Shown piece after piece: positions 8,633 to 17,987 of a stretch of 64,000 nucleotides of DNA. A program made the position numbers and the translations under genes. The notes beneath the pieces were generated by a model. That model saw only the letters and a program-made list of their open reading frames with translations. It searched no databases and had not been told where the DNA came from. Position 1 is the first letter of the stretch. The number at the start of each line of letters is the position of its first letter. Source of the stretch: Proteobacteria bacterium UBA7415 (GTDB lineage Bacteria > Pseudomonadota > Gammaproteobacteria > Arenicellales > Arenicellaceae); assembly GCA_002470515.1 (NCBI GenBank), contig DKML01000029.1, forward strand, positions 7,325 through 71,324, in the 5' to 3' direction.

Positions 8633-8740
8633 ATGGATTACCAGAAAAGAAAATATCACGCCAAGCTTACGTCAATCCACAATTGTTTTGGCGTGGTCTT
8701 CAAGGTAGACTCCGCGCTGTATTTATTTCCCACGAATTAA
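8633..8740 (+). CDS. Possible 35-aa small ORF between dnaE2 and the ferredoxin
   Basis: An ATG at 8633 preceded by AGAGGA (spacing about six) opens 35 codons. The encoded peptide has a basic start (MDYQKRKYHAKL) and a hydrophobic C-terminal half. The DNA inside it contains an inverted repeat (CACGCCAA at 8659-8666 and TTGGCGTG further on), which could instead be an RNA hairpin. I cannot tell small gene from structured intergenic RNA. Confidence 0.2.
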   Translation: MDYQKRKYHAKLTSIHNCFGVVFKVDSALYLFPTN

Positions 8741-8756
8741 CCGATTGAGTTTAGTA

Positions 8757-9077
8757 ATGGCAAAAGTAATATTTATTGATTATCAAGGCGAAGAGCGCGA
8801 AGTTGATGCGACTAATGGCGACAGCCTAATGGAAGCCGCTACCAACAACGACATCCCCGGTATCGATGCCGATTGTGGCGGAGCGTGTGCCTGTGCCACG
8901 TGCCATGTCTATATAGACCAAGACTGGACGGCCGTAGTAGGTTCGCCAGCTGATCTAGAAGCCGAAATGCTAGAAGTCGCCGAAGACGTTAAGGACAACT
9001 CGCGCTTAGCCTGTCAGGTAAAAGTATCGGACGAAATGGATGGTCTTAGAGTCATTACGCCTGAAAGCCAGTTCTAA
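8757..9077 (+). CDS. 2Fe-2S ferredoxin, adrenodoxin/FdVI type, 106 aa
   Basis: A one-electron carrier of the class that serves P450s and, in some bacteria, iron-sulfur assembly. The cluster ligands are visible as Cys40, Cys46, Cys49 and Cys86 (C-x5-C-x2-C...C) in DCGGACACATCHV and RLACQV. An extra Cys44 lies in the loop, as in several relatives. I place the start at ATG 8757 (MAKVIFIDYQ), which gives the usual 106 residues. An upstream TTG at 8745 is in frame but adds nothing conserved. It stands alone between dnaE2 and the convergent nitroreductase gene. No hsc/isc genes are nearby, so a role with the P450 at 942-2147 is conceivable but unproven. Confidence 0.93.
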   Translation: MAKVIFIDYQGEEREVDATNGDSLMEAATNNDIPGIDADCGGACACATCHVYIDQDWTAVVGSPADLEAEMLEVAEDVKDNSRLACQVKVSDEMDGLRVITPESQF

Positions 9078-9115
9078 TCCAGTATTGTTAGTACTGAAAA
9101 CTGGTTTAGCTCATA

Positions 9116-9676
9116 TTAGCTAGGCCAGCGCGTTAAAAAGTCATCTGGGTCAAGCTCAGGTACCAGTTTGGTGACCACAGGCTTACCCAGATAGAGAAAA
9201 CCAATCAGTCGATGATTGGCGCTTAATCCTAGGCCCTCGAGCATCGCGTTTTCAAACATTATCGATCCGCTACGCCAAATTGCTCCTACTCCGAGAGCAT
9301 GCGCAGCTACCATCATCATTTGAGCACTTGCTGCGCCGGACATAATTTGCTCAGCCTCAGGCACTTTATCGTGTTCTTTAATGTCAGCTGCCACCACAAT
9401 AATGCTGGGCGCTCTTAATGGCTTGCACTGAATTTTCCTACGGAACTCAGGCTCTAACGGCGTGCCTCGCTGTTTCTCCATAACATCGGCCATAAGCGTA
9501 CCAAATGCGTGCCGAGCTTCTCCTTCAATTAACAAGTAACTCCACGGGCGTAAATTGCGGTGGTCGCATGCACGAAGGCCTGCGCGAACAATGTCGTTAA
9601 CTTGAGATTCAGTGGGTGCGGGTTCTTCTAAAATATTGACAGATACGCGATTGTGAAGGGCAGATAGAGCGTCCAT
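9116..9676 (-). CDS. ydjA: YdjA-like nitroreductase family FMN oxidoreductase, 186 aa
   Basis: A small nitroreductase-fold flavoprotein of the YdjA branch, which uses FMN and NAD(P)H as a homodimer; the natural substrate of this branch is unclear. Visible family features are the N-terminal NRVSVNILEEPAPT segment (usual RRS/T flavin phosphate region), HRNLRPWSYLLIEGEAR around residues 38-55, a central APSIIVVAADI strand, and a C-terminal GFLYLGKP motif. Length is normal for YdjA proteins. The gene converges on the ferredoxin gene; the 38 bp between them contain a short imperfect stem (CCAGT/ACTGG) that may end both. Confidence 0.88.
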   Translation of the reverse strand: MDALSALHNRVSVNILEEPAPTESQVNDIVRAGLRACDHRNLRPWSYLLIEGEARHAFGTLMADVMEKQRGTPLEPEFRRKIQCKPLRAPSIIVVAADIKEHDKVPEAEQIMSGAASAQMMMVAAHALGVGAIWRSGSIMFENAMLEGLGLSANHRLIGFLYLGKPVVTKLVPELDPDDFLTRWPS

Positions 9677-10437
9677 TTGAAGCTGTAATTAACGATCGTT
9701 GATGTTACTCATAACTATACCGCGTTTGAGCCGAAAATCATGTCTGGATGGACGGCAAATTTTGCACGGTACGATTATGCGTTCTCCAAGGCACAGCAAT
9801 AAAGCGAACTAAAAAATCGCAGGGAACGCACGTGCTTGAGGTTTGAGTGAGGGATAGAAAAATTGGAATGCTCACCCGACGGGCTCTTCACAAAATTAAA
9901 ACACCAAGTCAGAAAAGGGCGTCTCAAACCTTTCGCTGACACATGAAACCAAACCGTGGGGGGGGGGAGGTATTAGTGTTCCATGCTGTTCGGGTAAACC
10001 CGAGTTATGTTTAATCAAGTGGGTCAACACCCGTCGAATGAGCAAAACTCCAACGAGCTTAATTTAGGCAAACACCTGTTGACGCGCAAGTGTTGATTTT
10101 TCAACACTGATTGTATCGTCGGTTTTGCTTGTTAAATGAGACTTTCTAACATCAAATTAATTTTACATCGCGTGCAAGATGCTTGGTCGACTAACGGGAC
10201 ATGAGGGTTGGAGCGAATGTGTTCTAAGAGGTATTGACGTATTTTACTTTTCGGTTAGTTGCACAAAGCTAGGCTCAAATGTGTATAGAGTTGTGTGCGA
10301 GACTGTCAGTAAGAAGATCGCTAGTTAATATGCAATCAGTAACTTATATCTAGAGGAGGATAGCAAATCGGAGATGGGGATTGAGAAGTCGCTTGGTGTT
10401 AACAAAAACAAAAGGCTCCTAAATATAATGCGTGAAA
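9677..10437. other. Long region without a supported gene
   Basis: About 760 bp between ydjA and tRNA-Asn. Visible items are an uninterrupted run of ten G at 9958-9967 and a perfect 8-bp hairpin with TTTT loop at 10089-10108 (AGTGTTGA/TCAACACT). A 49-codon open frame at 10179-10328 has no recognisable ribosome site. I see no family similarity in any frame. It may hold ydjA upstream signals, a small RNA or gene remnants. Confidence 0.5.
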
Positions 10438-10513
10438 TGGCTCCCCGAGCAAGACTCGAACTTGCGACCCAATGATTAACAGTCATTTGCTCTACCAACT
10501 GAGCTATCGGGGA
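10438..10513 (-). tRNA. tRNA-Asn (anticodon GTT)
   Basis: A full cloverleaf can be drawn on the minus strand. The acceptor pair is TCCCCGA/TCGGGGA, and the D-arm reads TAGCTCAGTTGGTAGAGC. The anticodon loop has GTT in CTGTTAA, and the T-arm reads GTTCGAGTC. The discriminator is G and CCA is encoded. It lies alone between an unassigned region and the fimT-like gene. Confidence 0.96.
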
Positions 10514-10587
10514 TCAGATTTCAGCAGACGCGCATCGTACTTATTCAGGTAACTTTGGTCAAGAAATTTTAACGGTTTTTTTTGGAT

Positions 10588-11166
10588 TCATGCACTTTTA
10601 CAGGCTACGCGCTGTGCTAGAGGCAATTTGTCTCTAATTCGAACCCGACCCGTATGTAAAATTGATATGTGGCGCATCGCAGTTGCTCCCTCTGAGCATA
10701 TGTAAAATCCTGCGCTTCGGGCGCTACCATCGCCATGAAATCGTAATTTACCCCGTTGATTAAATCGGACGTTTGATGTGTTTAGAGGGGACATGATTTT
10801 AAGGATCTCGTCGTCCTCAACAGTATTGTTACGGTTCTTGTCTTCAAAGACTATCCACCCAGAGTTCCATGACCGACCTGCAGTCCTTCCAATGTCACAT
10901 TGCAGTGCGCCAGAAATGGGTCTTTGACACAAATGTACATTGGTTTGGTTGGTTATTGCATATTTACGCGCAAAAGAAAGATAGGCATGCAGAGAGGCGG
11001 CATCTGCTCGAACTTGAGTATTACGGATTAGTTGATTAAACGATGGCATTGCCAGAGTGGCAATGATTCCAGTTATCGATACCGCCACCATCAATTCAAT
11101 CATAGAGAACCCAAGAATACGCGAGCTATTGTCTTTTGATGCAGCGAGTGGGTGTGCAAAGAGCAT
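10588..11166 (-). CDS. FimT/GspH-type minor pseudopilin, 192 aa
   Basis: A type IV pilus or type II secretion minor pilin. After a leader of about 18 residues comes the prepilin peptidase site G-FSMIELMVAV, with the conserved Glu at +5 and a hydrophobic N-terminal helix that runs to about residue 42. The body has the GspH/FimT pattern: RNTQVRADAASLHAYLSFAR after the helix and a C-terminal beta part with RFHGDGSARSAGFYIC. It is a single gene, far from gspDEFG at 32110, with no other pilin genes nearby. Whether it serves pili or secretion cannot be told. The longer start at 11166 is kept although a shorter leader is possible. Confidence 0.85.
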   Translation of the reverse strand: MLFAHPLAASKDNSSRILGFSMIELMVAVSITGIIATLAMPSFNQLIRNTQVRADAASLHAYLSFARKYAITNQTNVHLCQRPISGALQCDIGRTAGRSWNSGWIVFEDKNRNNTVEDDEILKIMSPLNTSNVRFNQRGKLRFHGDGSARSAGFYICSEGATAMRHISILHTGRVRIRDKLPLAQRVACKSA

Positions 11167-11347
11167 AACGATTCATCCTTGAAGCGTTTAGAGAGAATAA
11201 CGACCATAAATCTCTGGACGGATCTGCGTCAAGCGCTAAAAAATAATCGAATCGAACCTTAGATTGATCGTACTCAACTATACTTGCGTTTCTATGCAAA
11301 TAACGTAATCCCACGCGTCACAAAAAAAACCCTAAGAACACTAAACA

Positions 11348-13348
11348 ATGAAGCGAGAATTTCAGTTAGTTAGCGAGTACAAGCCTGCGGGTGATCAACC
11401 TCAAGCGATTAAGGCTTTATTGGGCGGGTTCCGCGACGGCGAAGCGTTCCAAACTCTTCTCGGTGTAACCGGTTCTGGTAAAACGTTTACCATTGCCAAT
11501 GTTATTCAAGATTTGCAACGGCCAACAATCATTATGGCGCCGAATAAAACGTTGGCCGCGCAGCTGTATTCGGAAATGCGAGACTTTTTTCCGTACAATG
11601 CCGTTGAGTATTTCGTTTCATATTACGATTACTATCAGCCTGAAGCCTACGTGCCCAGTTCGGATACGTTTATCGAGAAAGATGCTTCGGTAAACGAGCA
11701 TATAGATCAAATGCGGTTGTCTGCGACCAAGGCGCTTATCGAACGAGAGGACGTTATTATTGTCGCAACGGTTTCTGCGATATATGGGTTGGGTGATCCA
11801 GAGCAATATCACGAAATGATTCTGCACCTTAGTGTCGGCGACATTATGGATCAGCGCGCTGTGCTAAAGCGTCTTGCTGAGTTGCAATACATGCGCAACG
11901 ACACCGAGTTAAAACGGGCAACCTTTCGTGTGCGCGGGGATGTGATTGACATATATCCCGCTGAGTCAGAACGTTACGCCATTCGCATAGAACTGTTTGG
12001 CGACGATGTTGATAAGATATCGCGTTTTGATCCGTTGACGGGTTCTGTTGAAGAAGATCTAAAGCGAGTTACGATCTTCCCTAAATCGCACTACGTCACA
12101 CCCAAAGTAAAAGTCATAGAAGCCTGCGAGCATATTCGCCTTGAGCTGCGTGAGCGGCTTGAGCAACTTCGTTCATTGAACAAGTTAGTCGAAGCGCAAA
12201 GACTCGAGCAGAGAACACTCTTTGACCTGGAAATGATGCAGGAACTCGGTTATTGCAATGGTATTGAGAATTACTCGCGATACTTGTCAGGAGCTGAGCC
12301 CGGCGAACCACCACCAACGCTTATTAATTATCTACCGTCTAACGGCCTTATGGTATTGGACGAAAGCCACGTTATGGTGCCGCAACTCGGCGCTATGTAT
12401 AAAGGTGATCGCTCTCGTAAAGAAACTTTAGTGGAGTATGGTTTTCGGCTTCCTTCGGCTATGGACAATAGGCCCCTTAAGTTTGAAGAGTTTCTTGGCA
12501 TGATGCCCCAAGCCGTGTTTGTGTCGGCGACGCCAGGTGATTACGAGCTTGAGCGAAATCCGAATACTATCGATCAAGTAGTACGTCCTACAGGTCTAGT
12601 AGACCCAGAGATAGAAATACGCCCAGTTGCAACACAGGTTGATGATGTTCTATCTGAAATAAACAAACGCGTAGTTAAGGACGAACGAGTTCTGATTACC
12701 ACGCTTACCAAACGTATGTCTGAGGATCTTACCGACTATCTATCAGATGCAGGCGTTAAAGTTCGATACTTACATTCAGACATAGACACTGTAGAGCGTG
12801 TCGAAATCATACGAGATCTAAGGGCAGGGGAGTTTGACGTGCTTGTGGGTATTAACTTACTTCGTGAAGGTCTCGATATGCCAGAGGTGTCTTTAGTCGC
12901 TATATTAGACGCAGACAAAGAAGGCTTTCTGCGCTCTAAGAGATCACTCATTCAGACCATTGGCCGCGCAGCTCGGAATCTAAATGGTCGAGCTATTTTG
13001 TACGCTGACAAAATCACCAACTCTATGCGTATTGCGATTGATGAAACCGATCGTCGTCGTGCCAAGCAGGTTGAATACAATAAGAAGCATGGAATCACAC
13101 CTAAGAGCGTACGCAAAGCAGTACGCGATATTATTGATGGTGCTACTAGTAACGCGGCAGCCGAATTAGCACGGTCACGAATACCGAGCGGCGAAGTGAA
13201 TCCGATAACGGATCCTAAACTGTTTGCGAAAACGTTAAAGGAGTTGGAAAAGCAAATGTACGAACATGCCGAGAACTTGGAGTTTGAACAAGCCGCTAGA
13301 GTGCGCGATAAAGTTGAAGAGTTGCGGGCGGGCTACTTGAAAGGATAA
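11348..13348 (+). CDS. uvrB: UvrB, excinuclease ABC subunit B, 666 aa
   Basis: This is the damage-verification helicase-like subunit of nucleotide excision repair. Loaded by UvrA, it recruits UvrC. Walker A GVTGSGKT is at 39-46. The beta-hairpin that inserts between the strands is at about 91-103 ([13 protein letters not shown]), and the LDESH box near 340. Motifs V-VI include [17 protein letters not shown] and [11 protein letters not shown]-terminal UVR coiled coil that binds UvrC covers the last 40 residues. Length is normal. No CTG-N10-CAG LexA site is visible in the 180 bp upstream, unlike some relatives in which uvrB is SOS-controlled. Confidence 0.98.
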   Translation: MKREFQLVSEYKPAGDQPQAIKALLGGFRDGEAFQTLLGVTGSGKTFTIANVIQDLQRPTIIMAPNKTLAAQLYSEMRDFFPYNAVEYFVSYYDYYQPEAYVPSSDTFIEKDASVNEHIDQMRLSATKALIEREDVIIVATVSAIYGLGDPEQYHEMILHLSVGDIMDQRAVLKRLAELQYMRNDTELKRATFRVRGDVIDIYPAESERYAIRIELFGDDVDKISRFDPLTGSVEEDLKRVTIFPKSHYVTPKVKVIEACEHIRLELRERLEQLRSLNKLVEAQRLEQRTLFDLEMMQELGYCNGIENYSRYLSGAEPGEPPPTLINYLPSNGLMVLDESHVMVPQLGAMYKGDRSRKETLVEYGFRLPSAMDNRPLKFEEFLGMMPQAVFVSATPGDYELERNPNTIDQVVRPTGLVDPEIEIRPVATQVDDVLSEINKRVVKDERVLITTLTKRMSEDLTDYLSDAGVKVRYLHSDIDTVERVEIIRDLRAGEFDVLVGINLLREGLDMPEVSLVAILDADKEGFLRSKRSLIQTIGRAARNLNGRAILYADKITNSMRIAIDETDRRRAKQVEYNKKHGITPKSVRKAVRDIIDGATSNAAAELARSRIPSGEVNPITDPKLFAKTLKELEKQMYEHAENLEFEQAARVRDKVEELRAGYLKG

Positions 13349-13391
13349 GCTAGAGAGCCAAACAACGAAATGGAGTCTAGACCAGATCGTA

Positions 13392-13655
13392 ATGAAAGAA
13401 TATAAAGTAGTAATCTATCAAGAGGGCATGCTCGGGTCTTTAGTGCTGGGGCAGTCTAAAGTAGATCCAGTGCGCTTTAGCGAATTTCTAAACGCCAATG
13501 CCGATGACGGATGGCGAGTAATAACGATGGAAAAAGACATTAGACGTATGTTGCTATTTTTTCAACGCGAAGCCTTTATGGTTGTGCTGGAGAGAGAGCG
13601 CGGCGCAAACCAGAATCAGACACAACAACCTTACATAGGCGGAGGAGCGTCATGA
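13392..13655 (+). CDS. DUF4177 family protein, 87 aa
   Basis: A small cytoplasmic protein with the DUF4177 pattern: an opening strand EYKVVIYQE, a middle helix ending in LNANADDGWRVITME, and a closing strand FMVVLERER. Members are of unknown function. It starts 43 bases after uvrB and overlaps the next gene by four bases (ATGA), so it forms a pair with that small membrane protein and may be read through from uvrB. The C-terminal tail is Gln/Asn-rich. Confidence 0.8.
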   Translation: MKEYKVVIYQEGMLGSLVLGQSKVDPVRFSEFLNANADDGWRVITMEKDIRRMLLFFQREAFMVVLERERGANQNQTQQPYIGGGAS

Positions 13656-13864
13656 AATACGCATCTATCATTTGCATAGCCTTACTGGTGTTCTGGGTGC
13701 TTATTGCCATCTTGGATATGTGGTTTGATGTTATTTCTTGGGCGGTTTTTATTAAGCTGACCATCACTATGGGCTTGCTCATGGTGGTGGCCTTGGCGAT
13801 CGCATTGGTTAGACGCGAGTACGTTGAAGAAAGCCAACTCCGTAAAGATAAATATCTAGATTAA
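13652..13864 (+). CDS. Small two-helix membrane protein, 70 aa
   Basis: Two predicted transmembrane helices span roughly residues 5-25 and 30-52, followed by a charged cytoplasmic tail (RREYVEESQLRKDKY). No family is recognised. A strong GGAGG ribosome site lies inside the end of the DUF4177 gene, six bases before the ATG, and the reading frames overlap as ATGA. Tight coupling with a DUF4177 protein suggests a shared job at the inner membrane, which is inference only. Confidence 0.75.
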   Translation: MKYASIICIALLVFWVLIAILDMWFDVISWAVFIKLTITMGLLMVVALAIALVRREYVEESQLRKDKYLD

Positions 13865-13934
13865 TTGCGTTTCACGCGTCTAAAAGCACACTTTATAGTA
13901 TTAACATTTAGTTCGCTCACGGAGAATTATAAAA

Positions 13935-14702
13935 ATGGCTGAGATATCGGGCTTGGAAATAACCCTGTTTACAGCGGTACTATTATTTCTTGCTGCGTTT
14001 GTGGCCGGTTATATAGACACCTTAGTTGGCGGTGGTGGGTTGATCACCATTCCAGCTCTCTTGGCGGTAGGCGTGCCGCCTCTAATGGCGCTAGGTACGA
14101 ACAAACTGCAAGCCGTTGGTGGTTCGGGCACCTCGACGATTACGTTATTGATGCGTAAGCAATATCGGATCCAAGATATTGCATGGCTTATTGTCAGCGC
14201 GTTTGTAGGCTCAGTTATTGGCACTATTATTATTCAGTTTGTTGACGCTAAACATTTAGAGTTTTTGATTCCCTGTGTGATTGTAGTCATTGCTCTGTAT
14301 TTCACCTTTTCTCCCAAAGCGAGTACGGTTCACCGCGAACCGCGCATAAGTCGTAAAACCTATGGTTTAACGGCCGTCCCGCTAATTGGCTCTTACGATG
14401 GAATGCTGGGTCCAGGTACCGGTTCTTTTTTCGTCTTGGCTGGCACGTCTTTACGCGGGCAAGATATTGTTACTGCTACAAAGCACGCTAAGCCGCTCAA
14501 CTTTGCCACGAACTTGGCCTCCCTAATCGTGTTTATCTGGTATGCCAAAGTAATTTGGGCTATTGGTGGCCTGATGTGGGTTGGTCAGTTTTTAGGCGCC
14601 AGAATGGGGTCTAACAAGCTAATGACGGTCGATCCATCGATCCTTCGGTATTTGGTGCTTGTGTTATGTGGCGTGATGCTAGTTTCACTTTATTGGCGCT
14701 AG
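13935..14702 (+). CDS. TauE/SafE (TSUP, DUF81) family transporter, 255 aa
   Basis: A polytopic inner-membrane protein of the sulfite/organosulfonate exporter family. It shows the two family half-repeats: GYIDTLVGGGGLITIPALL with GTNKLQAVGGSGTST in the first half, and GSYDGMLGPGTGSFF with ATKHAKPLNFATNLASL in the second. Seven or eight hydrophobic stretches are visible. The substrate of this branch (often named YfcA-like) is not established. It has its own GGAG ribosome site ten bases before the ATG. No sulfur genes lie next to it. Confidence 0.9.
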   Translation: MAEISGLEITLFTAVLLFLAAFVAGYIDTLVGGGGLITIPALLAVGVPPLMALGTNKLQAVGGSGTSTITLLMRKQYRIQDIAWLIVSAFVGSVIGTIIIQFVDAKHLEFLIPCVIVVIALYFTFSPKASTVHREPRISRKTYGLTAVPLIGSYDGMLGPGTGSFFVLAGTSLRGQDIVTATKHAKPLNFATNLASLIVFIWYAKVIWAIGGLMWVGQFLGARMGSNKLMTVDPSILRYLVLVLCGVMLVSLYWR

Positions 14703-14885
14703 GTCGTTAAAAAGCTTTAATGGCTGAGTGTTTAAAACGTATCTGTACACTTTGTCTTCAACCTGATTGCAGACTTCTTTGCTTGGAATTAAAAGCAAAG
14801 TCATTTCTGGAAAGCTGACGCACTTGGGAGTACTCTTTGCTGCAAGACAATGTCGTCTAACAATAACTAAAAATGAGGACTTGGA

Positions 14886-16292
14886 ATGAGCACTAATGTG
14901 GATACTTTCCTCGGTTCGGTAGAAACCACTTTCGATCAAGCGGCCGACTTGGTGGGACTTAATGATGAATTACGGCACAAAATTAAAATTTGTAACTCGA
15001 CGTACGTAGTACGTTTTGGAGTACGGCTAAGAGGAGGCTTAGTTACATTTACTGGATATCGTTCAGTCCATTCCGAACATCGCGAGCCTGTTAAAGGCGG
15101 CATCCGTTATTCTCTTCATGCTGATCAAGACGAAGTCGAAGCGTTAGCTGCTCTCATGACTTACAAGTGCGCGCTGGTTGAAGCTCCATTTGGTGGTTCA
15201 AAAGGGGCTCTTGTGATTGATCCTACTGCGTGGGAACCTCATGAACTTGAGCGAATTACGAGGCGTTTTACTCAAGAACTCGCTAAACGACATTTAATAA
15301 GCCCAGCGCAAAATGTACCCGCACCCGATATGGGAACCGGCGAACGCGAGATGGCTTGGATGGCCGATGAGTATAAGCGCCTGAATCCAAACGAACTAAA
15401 TAGCTGGGCATGTGTTACGGGTAAGCCAGTCAGCAAAGGTGGTATTCGGGGCCGTGTAGAAGCAACAGGGCGAGGCGTTCAGTACGCATTGCGAGAATGC
15501 TTTCGACATCCTAAAGATTTAGAGTTCGCAGGTGTTACACCAGGTCTCAAAGATAAGCGCATAGTCGTTCAAGGTCTGGGTAACGTGGGATATCACGCAG
15601 CGCAATTTTTGTCGCAAGAAGATGAAGCCATTGTTGTTGGGGTCATTGAACGTGACGGCGCTGTCGTTGACGAGTCTGGGATAGATATTGATGGGTTGCA
15701 TATGCATATCCACAAAAACGGCGGTGTTAAAGGGTATAAGGGCTATACCGAGGACTCTGCTAGTGTGTTGGCAATGGAGTGTGACATCATGATTCCAGCG
15801 GCGCTGGAAGGTGTAATCACAGTCGACAACGCGAATGACATTAAAGCAAAAATCATTATTGAGGCGGCTAATGGTCCGATTACATTTACGGCTAATCAGA
15901 TTCTGTTAGATCGAAAGTGTCTGATCATTCCTGATCTATATGCAAATGCGGGTGGTGTAACGGTTTCGTATTTCGAATGGGTTAAGAATTTGAGTCACAT
16001 CCGTTTTGGCCGACTCGGTCGCAGACAAGCCGAAAACCAAATGATTAATATTCTTTCCGCCGTTGAAGAATTGGTAGGTAAGAAAGTGCCTGAAGGTTGG
16101 CGTGACAAAATTATTGAGGGTCCTACGGAGTTAGACTTGGTTCGCTCTGGTCTTGATGACGTTATGCGAGAGGGCTATGCGTCCATCAGTGCGAAATGGA
16201 ATAATGACAGTCGTATTCCTGACTTGCGCACCGCAGCGATGATGATTGCTATTGAGCGTATTAGTGATTCGTATTCATCGTTAGGTATATAA
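14886..16292 (+). CDS. Glu/Leu/Phe/Val dehydrogenase family protein, 468 aa
   Basis: An NAD(P)-dependent amino-acid dehydrogenase that interconverts an amino acid and its 2-oxo acid, probably glutamate/2-oxoglutarate. The substrate region KGGIRY and MTYKCALVEAPFGGSKGAL (about 70-109) carries the conserved lysines. PAPDMGT near 145-151 provides the catalytic Asp. The Rossmann loop GLGNVG is at about 230-235, and NAGGVTVSYFEW is near the C-terminal third. The start is fixed by GAGGA six bases upstream. The length is slightly above the 410-450 range common for hexameric GDHs. The gene stands alone and ends in a strong bidirectional terminator; no regulator is adjacent. Confidence 0.9.
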   Translation: MSTNVDTFLGSVETTFDQAADLVGLNDELRHKIKICNSTYVVRFGVRLRGGLVTFTGYRSVHSEHREPVKGGIRYSLHADQDEVEALAALMTYKCALVEAPFGGSKGALVIDPTAWEPHELERITRRFTQELAKRHLISPAQNVPAPDMGTGEREMAWMADEYKRLNPNELNSWACVTGKPVSKGGIRGRVEATGRGVQYALRECFRHPKDLEFAGVTPGLKDKRIVVQGLGNVGYHAAQFLSQEDEAIVVGVIERDGAVVDESGIDIDGLHMHIHKNGGVKGYKGYTEDSASVLAMECDIMIPAALEGVITVDNANDIKAKIIIEAANGPITFTANQILLDRKCLIIPDLYANAGGVTVSYFEWVKNLSHIRFGRLGRRQAENQMINILSAVEELVGKKVPEGWRDKIIEGPTELDLVRSGLDDVMREGYASISAKWNNDSRIPDLRTAAMMIAIERISDSYSSLGI

Positions 16293-16341
16293 ACCACCCG
16301 CAGGAATAAGAAGTAGCTAGACAGCAGTAATTTGAGTTAGC

Positions 16342-16379
16342 AAAAAGCCTAGATCGTATTTAGCGATCTAGGCTTTTTT
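16342..16379. terminator. Bidirectional Rho-independent terminator
   Basis: A perfect 11-bp stem AGCCTAGATCG/CGATCTAGGCT with a seven-base loop is flanked by A-run and T-run. It lies between the convergent dehydrogenase and symporter genes and can stop transcription from both sides. Confidence 0.95.
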
Positions 16380-16443
16380 AATTTTGCAGCAGACCTAACA
16401 ACGCGTAGCTCAGCTAGCGCGTGTTAGATATTAAAAAGAGCAC

Positions 16444-17742
16444 CTACGATTTATGATGCAACAGTTCTTCGATCTCATCGTCGTCGACCAAGCCTGCATT
16501 TGGATCGTTATAAATAGACAGATCCATTTTGCCTTCACTCTTAGCAACAATAGTTGTCACTACGGCGTCACCTGTAACGTTGACGGCGGTACGGGTCATA
16601 TCCAGTAAGCGATCAACACCGATGATAATGCCAATAGCTTCTACAGGTAGGCCTACCTGATTGAATACCAGAGTAAGCATCACGAGACCAACTGACGGAA
16701 CGGCCGCAGTTCCTATCGACGCTAAAACAGCTGTAACAACAACGGTTACGTAACCACCTAAACCCAGATCAACAGCGTAAAGGTTGGCGATAAAAACAGT
16801 CGCGACCCCTTGCATAATAGCTGTGCCATCCATGTTAATGGTTGCGCCAAATGGAACACTAAATGAAGACACGGCGCGATCTACGCCCAGACGCTCTTGA
16901 ACGGTACGAAGGGTGATTGGGATTGTTGCGCCAGAGCTGGATGTAGAAAACGCAAACAACTGAACATTTCGAATCTTAGTTAAGAACGTTTTGATGTTTA
17001 AACCGCTCAATGCTTTTAGCAAAAGCATTTGCGTTACTAGTGCGTGGAATAACAACGCTGCGATAACGACCAAGAAGTAGCCCGAAAGCTGGGCGACTAA
17101 GTCTAATCCAAGTTCGGCAACGGCTTTACCAACCAAGCAGAACACAGCATACGGTGCGAGCAACATCACCATTTCGACCATGCGCATGATTACTCGGTTA
17201 ATTTGTTCGATCAACGACACAAGGTCCGCAGAGCGTTTTACTTCAATTAGTAGCGCTATGCCGAAAAATATGGCGAAAAAGATAACCGCTAACATCTCGC
17301 TGTTAGCCATTGCCTGAAAAATATTGCTTGGAACTATGCCAACTAAAATTTCAGAGAACGACTTACCCGCTTCTTTACCGGCAAACCCTCCTTCAAATGG
17401 AATAGTCATGTTTTCGCCAATGCCAGAGAACACAGCGAAAGCAATTGCGGTTGTGATGGCAATTGCGGTAGTAATTATGTAGAGCGCGAAAGACTTGGAG
17501 CCAATCTTGCCCAATAGCTTAATATCGCCAATACCAATGATGCCGGGAATCAGTGAGAACAAAACTAGAGGAACAACAAGCATTTTTAGGCCATTTACAA
17601 ATATTTGGCCAACGACGAAAAACACACCCTCAATAATATTGGTCTGAATCCACGGGTTACTCGCCAGTTCAGACCAATTAAGGCCAAGACCAACGGCTAT
17701 TCCGAGTATGAGTGCGAGTAAGACTTGATTTGCGAGATTCAT
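16444..17742 (-). CDS. Dicarboxylate/amino acid:cation symporter (DAACS family), 432 aa
   Basis: A secondary transporter of the GltP/DctA/GltT fold that imports glutamate, aspartate or C4-dicarboxylates with Na+ or H+. Family signatures are the serine-rich re-entrant loop FSTSSSGATIPITLR (about 270-285), NMDGTAIMQGVATVFIANLY (about 308-327) and a second hairpin with ASIGTAAVPSVGLVMLT. A final helix segment GVDRLLDMTRTAVNVTGDA carries the substrate-binding Asp/Arg/Thr/Asn. Eight membrane helices are expected. It converges on the amino-acid dehydrogenase gene, so glutamate uptake and oxidation may be linked, although the genes are not co-transcribed. Confidence 0.93.
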   Translation of the reverse strand: MNLANQVLLALILGIAVGLGLNWSELASNPWIQTNIIEGVFFVVGQIFVNGLKMLVVPLVLFSLIPGIIGIGDIKLLGKIGSKSFALYIITTAIAITTAIAFAVFSGIGENMTIPFEGGFAGKEAGKSFSEILVGIVPSNIFQAMANSEMLAVIFFAIFFGIALLIEVKRSADLVSLIEQINRVIMRMVEMVMLLAPYAVFCLVGKAVAELGLDLVAQLSGYFLVVIAALLFHALVTQMLLLKALSGLNIKTFLTKIRNVQLFAFSTSSSGATIPITLRTVQERLGVDRAVSSFSVPFGATINMDGTAIMQGVATVFIANLYAVDLGLGGYVTVVVTAVLASIGTAAVPSVGLVMLTLVFNQVGLPVEAIGIIIGVDRLLDMTRTAVNVTGDAVVTTIVAKSEGKMDLSIYNDPNAGLVDDDEIEELLHHKS

Positions 17743-17908
17743 TGTAATGACTCTTTGTTTTTTTGACTTTCAAACAGTGTAGACGATTCAGTAGATTCAG
17801 GCCAACCTCATGTTTAGGTGATTAGTGTGAAAACTGAGTATTAATTGCGTGTTGAGGTCGGCCGTGTTTTTATCGGGGGACCAAAACACTCGTTGTTAAT
17901 ATGTCCAT

Positions 17909-17944
17909 AAAAAAAGCGACACTCTCTCAAGTATCGCTTTTTTT
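17909..17944 (-). terminator. Terminator of the DUF937 gene
   Basis: An 11-bp perfect outer pairing AAAAAAAGCGA/TCGCTTTTTTT has a short inner ACT/AGT pair. It lies 44 bases past the stop of the minus-strand DUF937 gene. The A/T runs make it usable in both directions. Confidence 0.9.
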
Positions 17945-17987
17945 GTATCGACAGAGGTGTTCAGCTGCCGACAAATATAGTTGCTGC

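Noticed and set aside
10179..10328. 49-codon open frame in the ydjA to tRNA-Asn gap
   Set aside because: There is no ribosome site, no recognisable motif and no supporting context.
11126..11314. 62-codon minus-strand ORF upstream of the FimT-like gene
   Set aside because: It overlaps the pseudopilin start in another frame and has random composition.
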